A DNA stretch of 64,000 nucleotides from positions 41,673,854 to 41,737,853 of the forward strand of contig OX388349.1 of the NCBI GenBank assembly GCA_947579665.1. The letters are read 5' to 3'. Positions 1 through 12,636 of this stretch are shown here, piece after piece; the first letter of the stretch is position 1, and the number at the start of each line of letters is the position of its first letter. The notes under the pieces are model-generated. The model was not told the DNA's origin. It did no database searches and worked only from the letters and a program-made list of their open reading frames with translations. Both the position numbers and the translations under genes were made by a program. Source of the DNA: Sympetrum striolatum (lineage: Eukaryota > Arthropoda > Insecta > Odonata > Libellulidae).

Positions 1-344
1 TCGAATTGCATTAACGGCTTGTTTATTTAACGGCATTGTTTCGACGCGTTGAATGAGTCCACTGCGATTGAAATGTAATCATTCACAATGAATTGATAGC
101 CTAGATAACTCTGTTGAGTAACATTGCATTATCCGTGCTGGTTCATTAATCACAAATCCCATTTCTGGGTATAAATCACGCAATAAATTAGGTTCTACAT
201 CCTATAATTTTATAATTGATCATTTATAGCACGCTGTAATTTCTAATTTACAATTTTAGACAAGATATTACTTCCGAGAGTAGCATTTATGGCATTAGTG
301 CGAGGAAATTGAATTTCCCCACGATTTTAATTTATAAATATGTT

Positions 345-680
345 ATCCCAGAATTGCAATGACCACTTGAAATATGTTTTACGCTTTCTCATAATCTATT
401 CATCAATAAAATTAAAAGGATTTAGTGATTTTTTAAATACTGTTGTGAATCTTTTTAATTTTAATATTTGTAATTTTTTAAATATTGTAATTTTGAAATA
501 TTGTAGTGAATTTCGACATATTTTTGTAATGTTCAAATAATATGTAAGGCCTTCGTGAGGTTTTGGGGGGGTTTCCTGTCGACTAGGGTAAATACCAGGC
601 AGATTATTTTATATGTCCCTCCCTCCGCAGGAATGACTACCACCTGGCCTGGTGCCTAATTGTAGCACTCACGAATAAAT
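345..680 (+). mobile_element. 3' end of a decayed non-LTR retrotransposon (LINE), same family as 56472-56780
   Basis: Bases 387-425 read SHNLFINKIKRI then a stop, the degenerate counterpart of STCNVFMNKLKRVT at 56472-56564. That is the conserved C-terminus of many LINE reverse-transcriptase ORFs (a WNxLP motif followed by a phenylalanine/leucine-rich helix). The upstream WNNLP equivalent (CNDHL, near 355) lies in another frame, so the copy is frameshifted. The downstream AT-rich trailer and the block around 555-660 (TTTTGGGGGG, CTAGGGTAAATAC) match 56698-56780, so the two loci share a 3' UTR. The element is truncated at its 5' side and dead. Its clade (CR1, L2 or Jockey-like) cannot be settled from this much sequence. 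Confidence 0.6.
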
Positions 681-2050
681 TAATAAATATGCATACGTAA
701 TCTACGATAGTTAACTATTTACGCCTCCAGAGCCAGGGAAATGATAGTCTAGTAAAGTCATGGAATCATCAAAATATCTACGTTTCAAAATCGCTGAAGT
801 AGTGTGTATGTATTCTGTATACATAAAATAAGTTATAGAAATAAATGAAACAAACAATATAATAAATAAACTATTCAAAAAGCTTCTAGCATGGCTCGAT
901 AGTATAGCGAATCAATTGAAGAGTTAAATATTTTGTTTTAATAATAAACATAGGTGCCTACCTACTCCCATACCCCTTGCCTACGTATCCCTGATATGGC
1001 AATTAGTTTATAGCTTGTATAAATGTTTGAAATCAAAACTCTACGTATAAGTATAGCGAGGAATAAAAAAAAACGTTTTAGAAAATGGTTGATTAACTTC
1101 ATTTTTGCAAAATAATTGACTTACATGGCCACATGTGTAGTCTCGAATCTTACTTTTTCATCATAAAATTGATTCATCGTTCCATACCAGTTGAATCTAA
1201 GCTTGAAGGGATAACATCTGTTTCCCAGATTAACCTAGGAACATAAAAACCCGTAATATTTTTTAGCTTACACTCGTAAGTTTGCTTGGACTGCGGACAA
1301 TTACCCTGTCCTCGCAGTTCTTTATATATCGAGTCTCATTTGCTCAGAGGTTTTTCCGCTACAAAAACACTTTCCGAGAAGGGGCGAAGAGGGTTTCTCC
1401 GAATTTAGCGATGGAATTGCAGCTGGGAATCCATCCTTTCAGAAGGTACGCAAAAGGAGATTTCGAAGCCAGGACCTTTTAAAAAGAGAGCCGATTGGGT
1501 CTTCCGCTTTCTTTTTTTACAAGAGGAAATGATTTTCTCCGCAAGGAGTTCCCTCTTCTTACTCGTGCATTTATAAATTCGTCGAGAAAACAGTTTCAGC
1601 GAAAGGACTTTTGGAAGAAGAAAGTTAAGGTCCCCTCGCCGTCTCATCATCTTCGGTAATTCGGTGAAATTGAGACTTTTTTCCTCCTCGGTCGAATGGG
1701 AAATTTAAATGCAATCCCAGTCTACCGGATCCAAACGCACAATCGAGGGGAATTGAGATTTGGGGAAGCAGAGATAAGAATGCAGGGAGGATTTTTTTAA
1801 GGAGAGAGAGGGAAAGTGTTCCGAGAATAAAGTGGTGATAAAGGATGAATAAAATAGCCTATACGTCCATCTTGAAGGACCAACCAATACAAAAGTACTA
1901 TTAGTTAGAATAAGGCTATAGAAATTCACATATATTTTTGCATAGTAAAATGTACAAAGCAATTTAGAGTAATAAAACACTTGAGCACAAATATTCAGAA
2001 ACTTGTACAATTCCAACCTATTTAACGAACACACACACACGAACAAAAAT
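681..2050. other. Gene-free stretch with a GC-richer island
   Basis: Mostly AT-rich DNA. A GC-richer segment at about 1280-1660 is open in more than one frame on both strands (66 aa plus, 81 aa minus) but shows no recognisable domain or splice pattern. A short CA run sits at about 2030-2042. I see no supportable gene. Confidence 0.5.
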
Positions 2051-2173
2051 AGCTTGTGTAAAGTAAGAAAATTTGGAGTACGGCTGTTGGGCCGTTTTAT
2101 TTTATTTTAATTTATCCCCTTATAAACCCTTCCCTTTCGCCTATGTAAGCATTCTCAATACTTTTTCCTGGAC

Positions 2174-2230
2174 TTGAAGATGGCTATTACTAGCCGAAAC
2201 TAGTTACCACAGTAACCTCTGTAGTTGGAA
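2174..2230 (+). other. Structured 3' module, copy 1 (hammerhead-like core plus poly(A) signal)
   Basis: TTGAAGA (2174-2180) is followed by one T, a perfect hairpin GGCT/AGCC with a six-base loop, and GAAAC (2196-2200). An AATAAAA polyadenylation-type signal lies about 30 bases further on. This is one of seven copies of the same arrangement in the window. The first core base is T where other copies have C. Whether the RNA folds or cleaves itself is unknown; the sequence shows only the conserved layout. Confidence 0.55.
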
Positions 2231-5200
2231 TAATAAAAGTTATTTTTCTGTTATATAAAACCTGTTTATGTAACAATCATTTCGATCAAATCTTCTAGGT
2301 TGGTTTGACCCTCAGGGTCAAAGCAGACATTGTAAACCATGCAGCTGGATAAATTAATTATGTTTTTTAACTTTTCTTGTGATTTTACTAAAGGATAATG
2401 GCTTCCAAAAATAATTGTTATGAAGATAATCACCATTTTGTGATTGCTTCAGTTGATTTTATATTTTTCAAGGTCAAACATAAATACAAATAAATAATAA
2501 TTTCAAATAATAGTCTAAAAATTTTTTATTAGTCATTTCATGTCTACTTTTAGGAGTAGCTCATCCTTGATTTTTTAAGTAAGGGTAGTCTTACTAGTCG
2601 ATCCTACAGGAGGTCGTACTAGCAGACCTAAGGTCCCGGCTCCGCCTTATATTCCGAGGATACAATGTATCCTCGGAAGTTAGTATCGGCCGCGCAGACG
2701 ATACATTGTTTCAGAATTAGCCTGGAGGATAGGGGATCGATGCAAAGTATATACAAAGTCTACTCCCAACAACTGTGGCACAAACTCATTGCTAGAGGTC
2801 ATTTGATATCAACTATGCTCAATATTCCATATTCCTAAAAACCAACGAGAAAATTATACGATGATGAGATTTTCATTATATATTCATAAATAAATTTCTG
2901 CACTCATGCGCTCTCAAACACGCTTTCACGCAGAGTAATTGAAAGATTCCGAAGTTTTATCTCGAGAATTAAAGGAACTCTCCATCATTTTCATCACTCA
3001 CTCTGCTGAGAAGTACTGCAGACTCTATTTTACATACTTTGATTATTAATTTGAAGCGTTTTGGGAAGTTTTACGCTAATCGCATACTCCGATGAACATT
3101 TTAATGGCAGATGCTTCACTTAAAAGGATGAGTTTAATTTTCTCATCGTGGGTTAGATCACTCGCCAGAAGCAGATCGTAGATTGTCTGTTTTCGAACTC
3201 AACAAGTTGCTCTTCTTCACGAAGTTCTAACATGGAACTCCCTTTGATTTTCCTTTTAATCAACGAATAGTTGAAACCGCTGATAAACATCTTGATCTCC
3301 GAAATTAAAGGAAGAAACTTATAATTTGTTTCGGAGTTGGATTGACGCTAGCGAAGGGCGCAGATGTTAATCTAGTTTTTAAAGTACATTTCGTAGTTTC
3401 CATTAAATTTCGGCTGAGAGGGGATTTCGCGGTCCGGATTATTTTGGCGGAGATCAGAAGAGGTGAGGGATGAAGGAATGATTGCCACGAGGAATAGAAA
3501 TGAAATTAAACTGTGACCGAGTCAGCCTTCAAGGTAGAGAGATTGATGGGGTTTGAAGATGAAAGATACTTGCTCCCATTTTGGGTCAAGAATTCTCAAT
3601 GTGCGAACCGCAACTAATTTTCAAGAAGAGAACCGTTCAACCAGAGTCAGTTTTTGGCGATGCTCCAGAGAGGAAAACCAATGGAATGAGATTGTGTTTA
3701 CCATTTTGATTAGCGTTAGAATAGCAGGTTGAGGATCCGTGATCGGTTAATCCTTGTCATGTTCTGTGAACACATCACCCAATTTCTCGTCAAATGATGA
3801 GCATTTTTAAATTATTTTCGGAATGACACACCATAAATATTTGTTCAATGTAGAATAGTTTAAATTTTATAAAATATATTGATACTAACGAAAAAACATA
3901 CATGGAGATTTTCCTTAACTGAAAACCAATATTACGTTGAACTACAAATATTTTTATCACTTTGATTATCATCTCTTTATCTTTCAGTTTAGTCAGAACC
4001 ATAATAATTATAGCTATTCTTAATCAATGAAGTCGATAAAAACATATTACGACTCCATATTAAAGGTGAAATCTGTATTCGATTATCTGATTATTATCGA
4101 AATGGATTCAAAATCCGATATTTTGTTGTTTTACAGCTCTACAAACTATAATATCCCCAGAAATAGTTTCATCTCTTCCTAAAAATTACTCTAATGTTGA
4201 TCATTGCCTGTTATTTGTAATACAACCAAGATATTCATCTATAACTACGTAATTCATCCATAGTAATACTGTGACATGTAGCTAGCAAGTTGAAAATATC
4301 AAAGGATTTTTTTTCTTATCAAGAAAAATATCACTCCTATAGGCAATGAGTATTCTAAAGTATAATTAACGACTTAAATTTGTTGTATTACTACAGTTAG
4401 AAGTAATAATTGGAGAACAGCCAATTTCATTTTTTCAGCTAAGATCTTACCCCTTATTTAAAATGCCTTAAAACAGCATGTAAATTGATTAATATTCATA
4501 GGCCGCCTTACAATGATAAACTTAGTTAAATTAAAGAATTTTATTATTCCGATAAACTTAAATCACACTCTCCGAAATGATGTAGAGATTTTTAGAAATG
4601 CGAATAAATCAATCATCCATTGTAATGCTTTTTTAATAAACAATAAAAACGTAAGTAGACCATAAGCTATTGATACCATAAAAAATAATGCCCTTGGGAT
4701 TGGAACATAAAATATTAGGTTTAAATATAGGATTAGATTTGTGTTTTACAGGTTTTTAATAGTCCTTTACTGCTTCCGTGTTGTAAATTATATCTGCCCT
4801 GGGCATTCTTTATGTAGAACGAGTCCTTCCACCCACTCTTCATCTAAATACATAATGATCAGCTCATTAGCATCTGCATTATCTTAAAGGAATTCCTAGC
4901 CGGCAGCTATTTAAATATAATTTAATAAATTTTGCCCTCTAAAAACCCATGGTTGATGATAATATCGATTATATTAGCATTTTTTTCTCACTTATTGCTT
5001 AACTTTAGTGCCCTTGCTATTTGTGAACTTGTAAAAAAGCCAAAACACCGGTAGTTTACTTGACCAAGTAAGAGTTCCGCTCAATGCTTTCATTAGCGTG
5101 ACATTTCAGTCAACATCAATGCAATTTACAAATTATCCATATCTAATGTCATGAAATTTAAAAAATGCTTGTTTTGAAGTCTGCATCATTATTAGTATTA

Positions 5201-5970
5201 TTTTTATGAATTGGGTAAATAAATTGGTAGTGTAGACTAAACTTGTTCTTCTTAACAAGAGATGATATCCTGATACAATCGTGCTGGCATTAAGCTATAT
5301 AATATTTCATATTTACCAGTAAAGTACAATATCTTGCGTGTTATCACCATTACTTTTAAAAATTAATGAGCAATAAGCACATAAAATAACTCTTTCATTT
5401 TGTAAAAATATTTCTTTTATTCTCATAATAATTATATTTCCATATATATTTTGCAGTATATTGCAATAACTCGCATACTTCCCCCACAACAATTTACCTT
5501 ATTCAATGAAAGAAAATCCTAGGATATATGTATCTCCATTTTCATTGAGAACATCATTTATGTTAGGAAGGATAGCTGATCTTAGATATGGGACGAAATT
5601 TGATTACTGCGAAAGCATATTCAATATGATTTCCGTGATAAATCAGCGAGAATAATGGCGAAGTGATATACCATCCATGTTAAACGTTATCGACCCCTTT
5701 CGCTGAAAAAACCCACGAATAAACTTTCGATTAATACGAGACTATAATAAAACGCACTTCATTAGCGGCCGGGGAGCGAAGAGCGAGCGACGGCAGACAA
5801 CTATAAAACCGTATGGCAAATGCAATAAAACGGACACTGTAATCTCCCGCGGGAGACCTGAATTGGTGGAGGAAGAAAGAGGATTTACGAGGATTTGTAT
5901 AAAAAGGGTATTTATTCATGGTTGAACTGTGCGGAAAACAGCGGGACTCAGGGGGGAAGAAGTTCGACAT
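2231..5970. other. Gene-free AT-rich stretch
   Basis: Apart from a 27-base palindrome (2652-2678), this is AT-rich DNA with moderately GC-richer parts at about 3100-3700 and 5680-5970. Open frames are under 81 codons, overlap on both strands, and resemble nothing I recognise. Confidence 0.5.
2652..2678. repeat. Near-perfect 27-base palindrome
   Basis: Arms TTCCGAGGATAC and GTATCCTCGGAA are exact inverted repeats around a three-base centre. The surrounding 2580-2720 is GC-richer than its flanks and holds other short repeated pieces (GGTCGTACTAG, GCAGACC). It could be a small foldback element, but I see no target-site duplication. Confidence 0.6.
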
Positions 5971-5974
5971 CAAT

Positions 5975-6270
5975 AACCCCTCAAGCCCCTCTGAGGTTTA
6001 TTCGCAGACGTCGTTTCGTCACTGCGAATTCTGCTCTCGGATATAAAAAGCATTGCTAAAGTTCCATTCGAGATATCGGCCAGAAAGTAACTATAAATGG
6101 AAATTTCAACATTATGAGTTTTCCCATTTTAACACCTCAAGCCCCGATGACGCTTATTCGCAGCCGCCGTTCCGTCACCGCGAATTTCACTCTCGGATGT
6201 AAAAAGCAGTTACTAAAGTTGAAATTCAGGATGTCGGTCTGAAACCAACCATATATGAAACTTTAAACTT
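5975..6270. repeat. Diverged tandem duplication, period about 156 bp
   Basis: The unit beginning at 5975 (AACCCCTCAAGCCCC) recurs at 6131 (AACACCTCAAGCCCC). The two copies stay alignable for about 135 bases, sharing TTATTCGCAG, CTCTCGGAT, TAAAAAGCA and the ATATCGGCC/ATGTCGGTC block. Each copy contains an imperfect hairpin opened by TCGCAG and closed by CTGCGA or CCGCGA. Divergence indicates an old duplication. No coding function is evident. Confidence 0.75.
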
Positions 6271-9200
6271 TATTTCAGTTTTATTTACGACAACACCTAC
6301 TTCACGTAAAATATAAAACCGTTTTAGGCGAAAGGTGAATTGGGCTGTACAACCAAATTTCGATGTGGATGCGCTCCAATTAAACAATTTTTTTGTAAGT
6401 TTAACTTTCGATAAACCGAATAGCATGCGGTTTGTATTTGCCCTAGTGATACAAATATCAATTGAGGGAAACAATCAGAAGTTTGCCGCACATATACGTG
6501 CATAAGCCAAGTTTTCAGCTGTTTTATGCTGAAAAGTCCCCTTCAGCATATATATTCATACTCGAGTGGATGGTCCCGCTTACCTGTTCTCCGGTGGAAA
6601 GTCTGCCGTAACCAAGCTGGATGTCGGATTGTTAACTACTCACTGTCTTAATAAACAATTCATTGCTAATTTCCACCTACTAAACTACTGATACCTCAAT
6701 TACAGTAATTTTATTGCTATTTATTTTTATTTTGAAATTTACTTGTAGCTGCTGCATTTCCCACCCTGGGCTCATACTGTAATTCACCACATGGTACAAT
6801 TGACTATTTTATTCTTTTATAATTCACTATATTGTTATTTTTGACAGTGTTTTTGCACGTTTTTTCACCCCCCTTGTCTGTGAGTATTTTCCCGCAACGT
6901 TGGTTTTTTCTTAGTTAACCTTCATTCACAAAGATTTTTTCCCACACTGTACTCTTTATTTCGTTTTAATTTATATATATATGTACTTATCTTATCGACA
7001 TGGGAGTTCGGTTGAGGAGACGCCCACATTGGCCTACTCTCGCTAAAGAGTCAAACTAGCCCACTTATATTATAGTCAATTAGGTTTCCCAGTTCTTTGT
7101 GATACAATTAGGTGCCCCGGATTATATTTGGATCGGGTTAAACTCGAGTACATACGGTATATTGGATTGGTGGAGAGCATTAGTAGTTTTAAAATAGTTC
7201 TTAAACTTTAAGTTGATATAAGATACGTAACAAAGATTCAAAACACGCATATATGCAAAGAACAACTATTAGTACTTCTGAATGTTTGATTATTATATAA
7301 CAATTCACGAAAGTAAATCTTTTATAATGTGAAGAAGTGAAGAATAAAGCCGGACGTTATAGCCCGTCCGAGGGCGTTGTGGGGATTCTATGAATGAACC
7401 TCATCCGGTGCCTAATGGCATCGCCCCATCTGGAGTTTGTTTTTACTTTTTTCTCGACCGCAATGCGCTAATATGATTTGACTTTTAACGAATGGCTTTG
7501 TGAAGGAATGCGAATGTGGCAGTGGGCGTCGGAAGAAAGGGGGTGATTGAAGAAAATTATTATTTCACCAATGCGAGATAAGGGAAGTGGGCGAAATGGA
7601 ACCTGGGGGATGATGGGAGATACAGTGAGAATCGCATTAGCGGGAGGCGAAGATGACGAAAGGAACATGATTCGGAGGAATTGAAGGGGGAACAGATAGA
7701 GGAAAATAAACGGGAAAAAGAAGAGGGAACAGGTTGTGTTTGTCTCTGAGTCGCAAACTGTTCTTCTGATCCAGTCTATTCCATGCAAAGAATTTGTTCC
7801 ATTTAAGAATACAATAGTGAAGTTAGTTCTTGATTAAGTGAATTTATCTATTGACAATTTACTATTTCAATAAAAACATCGAATAAATAGCCGAATTAAT
7901 CTTGGAGAAAAAATATTAAGTGAAGTTTATCGTAACAAGAGTTTTATAATGTACTTATGATTCATTTAACGGAATAACTTCATAAATAATCAACAGTAAC
8001 CAGCATATACATTTATGATAATCATATAGTAAAGCAAGCTCAATCTTAAGAAAAGAAGTTTACAGCGTTACTTACTTGGGCAAAAATTTTACTTTGTTGG
8101 TGTACTCATGAAAATAATTTTTCTATTAAATGAATACTATAATTTTACAGCAGATATCAATTAATCAATTAATTAATAATTAAATAATAAATTAACTCAA
8201 TTAATGCTAATTTAATTTAATAAATAAATACATTTTATTATATCCTCAAGCCATCATACATAGGGTAAATTTATCCAAATTCATTAATAAATTTAGCTAG
8301 AAAAGCCTCAACTTTATCGGAAAATTATTCAATTCAACCACCATTAGTATGTTCTGTTGAATTTATGGTTCATATCTGAATTTTTTCTGAATAATTTTTA
8401 AATTTAAATTTTTTATATATTTTATACATGATCACCGGTAGAAATTCACAGATTTTTCAATTTAATTTAAATTTTATTGAAAATATCCTCGCCAAAAATT
8501 GTAGCAAGAGCAAGCACATCATCCAAAGTTAGACTGTTGCCCATTTAATCATGATTTCTGTAAATTTACCAACACAACGAACTTCAGAATTAGAGTAAAT
8601 TCCGTCCAAGGAGGAAGTTATGCCCAATTTCCAGTAATTATAGCCTTTAAAGATGTAAATTTTTTACCGAAACTATTTTGCCTATTTTATAAATCGAATA
8701 ACTGGCAGTGTAAGGTACTGAAGCGGCTTTTAACTATCCCATTATGCTCCTGCGAATGTCACTGATAAACTTGCATACCTCTCGACCACATCCTTCTCTC
8801 ACGAAGAAAAGATTCGCGGAATTAAGACGTCATATCCCTTTTTATACACTGAAGCAGCCCTCCAAAAGCCTTCTATCTCCACTTGCATCTCATCCCGGCT
8901 TACTTAACTCTCTTATTAATGCTCTAATAAACGCATCACGCCAACTTACGTCGAGGGCCGTGCGAGCACTAAGTGCCGGTTCGAGGAAGATTAAAATTTC
9001 GGGAGGATCGAAAAGTTAATCGCTTTAGCATTGAGAGGAATTCCAACGCGTGGGCGGGGATTATACACAAGGGAGATGAAAAAACAAGGCGGGAGGAACA
9101 CTGACTGCTACGCTCAAGACGACAGAGATTGAAGCGGCGTGGAGTTGGCAAACTAGAAGTGAGACGGGAGAGAAAGAAAACAAGATTGAGGAGAAGGCAA

Positions 9201-10242
9201 GAGAAAGAAAAGAGTCCTCTCATTGGACTCGGGGGCAAAGGTCTAACCACTTCCTCTCGGCCAATTAAATTGTTTTCCCAGAGAGGTAAACATGAGAGAC
9301 TTTTATAATCCACCCGAATCATTAAGATAATAAGAGCTTTCTCATCGGTAAACAAAGTCAGTTGGAGTTGTTTCGTAAAACAAGCTTTTTTTATTTGCAC
9401 TTCATTCGGAATATTTGGACGGAAAACCCATTTCAATTAAACTGGGATCATACTTGGGGATGAAAAAGTTTGAGGTATTAAAATGCGATAGCATCTGTAA
9501 ACAACAGATTTTGCTTTAAAGATACTAACAAATCATTCATCTTTATTGACACAGGATATACCCTTCATAAAATTATTTCTTCATTAAAAGCTTAAACATT
9601 TGAATAAAGAAAGTGACACTGACGTTGAAAAAGAAGATTTATTAAAAGAAATCACACAGAAGTATTTCTACGCTTAGCTGAAAATTTCATCAAAATTAAT
9701 TAATTTAGCTTTAACTTATGCATTGTTAACAACAAAGAAAGGTGAATTGTGACCTTGCACGAAAAGCTCGTGCACCTATGAAAATTCCCAAGGAATAACG
9801 GACATGAAAAAAGTCTGACAAGACGGACTTGATTGTTAAGAAATTTAAAAAAATATTACAGTGGTTTGAAAATTACTTTTTAAATTTTAGAGAGCTTGGC
9901 TAACGCCGAATCCTCACACTGAATTTTCAAGATTATCTTTTTAACCTTCCAACAAAATCTTGAGATTGTCTCTGATATTATGCTAATTTTACGTGCTAAA
10001 CAAACATTTGAATGTTTTCCTGGGAGGAAAACTGAAATCTATGTGATATAACTAGGAATATAGGATCCAAGCAATAGAATACAAAAAAGTGACTGATAAT
10101 ATATTAATAAGCCTCAAAATGTCAACAATCACGAAAAACATTTTTTTTTAATTCCAAATTTCAAGTCCATAAAAATAGTCACATATTTACCCAAAATATT
10201 TTTCACAAATTGAAAAATATTTTGGTCACAGCCTATTTTTGG
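6271..10242. other. Gene-free stretch with two GC-richer islands
   Basis: AT-rich DNA with GC-richer patches at about 7350-7780 and 8720-9260. The longest frames (106 aa minus at 7468-7788; 155 aa minus at 8969-9436) lie inside these patches, are opposed by open frames on the other strand in part, and show no domain. Nothing else is supportable. Confidence 0.5.
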
Positions 10243-10246
10243 TTAC

Positions 10247-10285
10247 TCCGTGGACCAAGGGAGGGTCAAAAATTGTCCACTTTTG
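10247..10285. repeat. Left inverted terminus of the piggyBac relic
   Basis: GGACCAAGGGAGGGTCAAAA followed by TGTCCAC is the inverted counterpart of 13842-13877. It marks the transposase 3' side of the element because the transposase runs on the minus strand. Confidence 0.65.
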
Positions 10286-10706
10286 TTTTTCTCGATAAAA
10301 TAATATTGAAACATAATATCTCAACAGCAATTGCCTTCTTGAATTTTTAAAAACTTCTTACAATGATTTTTGTTGTTAAAAATTGTACCACTGCGATAAA
10401 AATAATGAATTATTTTTTAACTTATCAAAGACGAGGATATGATAAAGCTTCTTTTCAATGCTACCGGCTTTAAAGCTCTAATTCGGAAAAACAATTGTAA
10501 ATCACCGTTACTTATGCTTATAAATCAACAACAAGGTATAATTAAAAGAATATTAATCAACATTTTTGAACCTTAGTCCACAACAACGTTTATTATTAGA
10601 TAAAATGTATAAGATCATAATATCTTTTCTCAAGTATTTAATAATCAATAGCATATTATAACAATAAATTTTCAAAACTATTAAAATTAGCAAGCAGTTG
10701 AATAGA

Positions 10707-11188
10707 TCAACAAATTTGCAAAATTATTAACATTAACAAGCAGTTGTAAAAGATCAAATTGAATCTTCTGATAATTCTACATTTTTGCAAGTATTGCACA
10801 CAATAGTTTTTACGTTGTTTACCGGAAACATACTTGCTACATTTAGCACATATAATTGTACGTTTTGACAATTTGTTCAATTTCTCTCTTTTTGATGAGG
10901 TAGCGTTGCTGCATGGGTGGCACCTGCATTTGCAACATCTAACATTTTTGGAGGCAGTATTTTTCTTTCCAAAACCCATTCCATTGCCTTTAAAATATGG
11001 TTCTGTAAACCAAGTGAGTTTTCCAAACGATATTCTATGTGAGGCCGCACGAGTTCAAGGCCAAGTTCTTGCAAATATAGTTGTCGCCTATTACTTCTTG
11101 CGATATTCCACTGAGGAAAATTTTGTTTGAAAGCAGAGAATCCATTTAGGGCAGCAATGTCGATTAGTGTAAAGAAATTGTGAAGCAC
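10707..11188 (-). pseudogene. piggyBac transposase, C-terminal remnant
   Basis: The minus strand from 11188 reads HNFFTLIDIAALNGF, the conserved segment after the catalytic core of piggyBac transposases, and continues through a leucine-rich helix region to about 10880. A second frame (10979-10707) carries the family's C-terminal cysteine-rich finger: CCKCRCHPCSN, then CAKCSKYVSGKQ. The two parts are in different frames, so at least one frameshift separates them. The roughly 130 residues that should lie upstream, including the third catalytic aspartate region, are missing and replaced by the fold-back at 11172-12061. Confidence 0.8.
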
Positions 11189-12061
11189 CTAGTGGCCCCA
11201 ATCAAGAATTCTGGGCGAAATATGTCTATATGTCTGTGGAGCTAGCAGAAGAACTTTATGAAGATTTAGGCTTGACTGTGATGGGGACCATGCAGTGTAA
11301 TAGAAAAAACATTTAAGGTTAAACAAGGAGTGAATAATTGTGACGTGTGTCTCCCACTTTCCAGGCAGGTGTTTTAATCACTAAACTACCATGCCACCTC
11401 AAATGCACTCCTGTTAAAGGGATGCTTTATGGACAAGATAGTGGCGCATCACATAGTGGCACCGACCACCACCAGGGGTCCTCACTGAGGCAGCCGACCC
11501 AAAAAGCGATATTTGGAGGAATCCCCTCAAAGGAAACAAGAAAGTACTTGAACATGAAATTTTACTTAGCACGAGGAAGCGTGCTACGCTAACCTGCTAA
11601 AGGTTAAAGGTTTAAAGCGCAAGCTTTCACATGCTAAGTAAAATTTCATGTTCAAGTACTTTCTTGTTTCCTTTGAGGGGATTCCTCCAAATATCGCTTT
11701 GTGGGTCGGTTGCCTCAGTGAGGATCCCTGGTGGTGGTCGGTGCCACTATGTGATGCACCACTATCTTGTCCACAAAGTATCCCTTTAACAGGAATGAAA
11801 TTGGGGTGGCATGGTAGTTTAGTGGTTAGAACACCTGCCTGGAAAGTGGGAGACTCGGGTTTGAGTCCCAGTCATGACACAATTTTTCACTCCTTGTTTA
11901 ACCTTAAATGTGTTTTCTATAACACTGCATGGTTCCCACCACAGTCAAGTCAAAATCTTCATAAAGATCTTCTGCTAGCTTCACAGACATATAGTACCTG
12001 TCCATAGACACATTTCGCCCGGAATTCTTGATTAGGACCACCAGGCGTTTCACAATTTCTT
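11172..12061. repeat. Fold-back inverted duplication inside the piggyBac relic
   Basis: Left arm 11172-11571 and right arm 11632-12061 are inverted copies, about 90% similar by eye, around a 60-base spacer. Both arms hold the same transposase segment (native on the minus strand in the right arm, inverted onto the plus strand in the left), the same tRNA-like sequence and the same unique filler. The left arm has lost an internal stretch of the tRNA-like part near 11343. The outer ends share TTCACAATTTCTTT in inverted orientation (14 bases), while the flanks beyond differ. An RNA from either strand would form a long hairpin. Confidence 0.9.
11808..11880 (+). pseudogene. tRNA-like sequence (tRNA pseudogene or SINE head)
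   Basis: The segment has an A-box-like TAGTTTAGTGG and a B-box-like GGTTTGAGTCC. An anticodon arm can be drawn: stem CCTGC/GTGGG with two wobble pairs and seven-base loop CTGGAAA, giving anticodon GGA. The acceptor ends (GGCATGG, TCATGAC) pair only partly, the T stem has a mismatch, and a serine tRNA would need a long variable arm that is absent. A damaged inverted copy lies at about 11343-11400. I read it as tRNA-derived, not a working tRNA gene. Confidence 0.55.
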
Positions 12062-12428
12062 TGGGTCCTCTGCTTGTAGGTGGCTCATTATTTTTTCCAG
12101 CATAAACTTCCATGTTGAGCACATACCTCTCGTCGCAGTCTGTAAGCGTACTTAAAAGAATTCCAGACTTCCCTGGTTTTCCTTACATGAACACTTTGAA
12201 TGGTCACCTGCCCCTAAAATATGCTATCATTTCATCTACCACTACGTTAGGTCCAGGAATATAATATTTGGAAAATGTCGCATTGACCATTTGGAATACT
12301 GAACGAATATGCGCAAACTTATCTTTTTCTCTCTGACTTTCCCTTGGTACACTTATTATCAAGCCTAATCATAGTCAATAGTCCTCTAAATCGGTTCTGA
12401 CTCATCGTAGCAATATAGGAGGGCCCTC
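11904..12428 (-). pseudogene. piggyBac transposase, catalytic-core remnant
   Basis: Read on the minus strand, the segment shows the family's conserved blocks in order: IATMSQNRFRGLL, then YYIPGPNVVVDEMIAYFRGR (carrying the first catalytic aspartate in VVVDE), VLNMEVYAGK, and GRNVSMDRYYMSVKLAEDLY (second aspartate region, MDRYY). It ends with VVGTMQCYRKHI followed by a stop where the tRNA-like insert begins. At least two in-frame stops fall between FRGR and the VLNMEV block. The third catalytic aspartate region is missing. The piggyBac assignment is firm; activity is excluded. Confidence 0.85.
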
Positions 12429-12636
12429 TAAATTTATGTGACCACAAATCATGAAAATCTAACTTGCTATCATCGTTGGCACCTATCTAAATCTAGACTC
12501 CAATGAAGACTTTTAGTTCTACCAAATCCGTTTTAGACTTCTGAGATCGTTCTGCTTCTTCATTTGTATGCTGTAAAGTCATGATAAGGATCTCAGGAGT
12601 GAAAAAAATTTCAAAAGACTCGCGCATATCCTTTAC

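Noticed and set aside
8969..9436. 155-codon minus-strand frame with hydrophobic runs
   Set aside because: Composition-driven; no signal peptide architecture or conserved motif, and the plus strand is also partly open.
11808..11880. Functional tRNA gene with anticodon GGA
   Set aside because: Acceptor stem pairs poorly, the T stem has a mismatch, and a serine tRNA would need a long variable arm.
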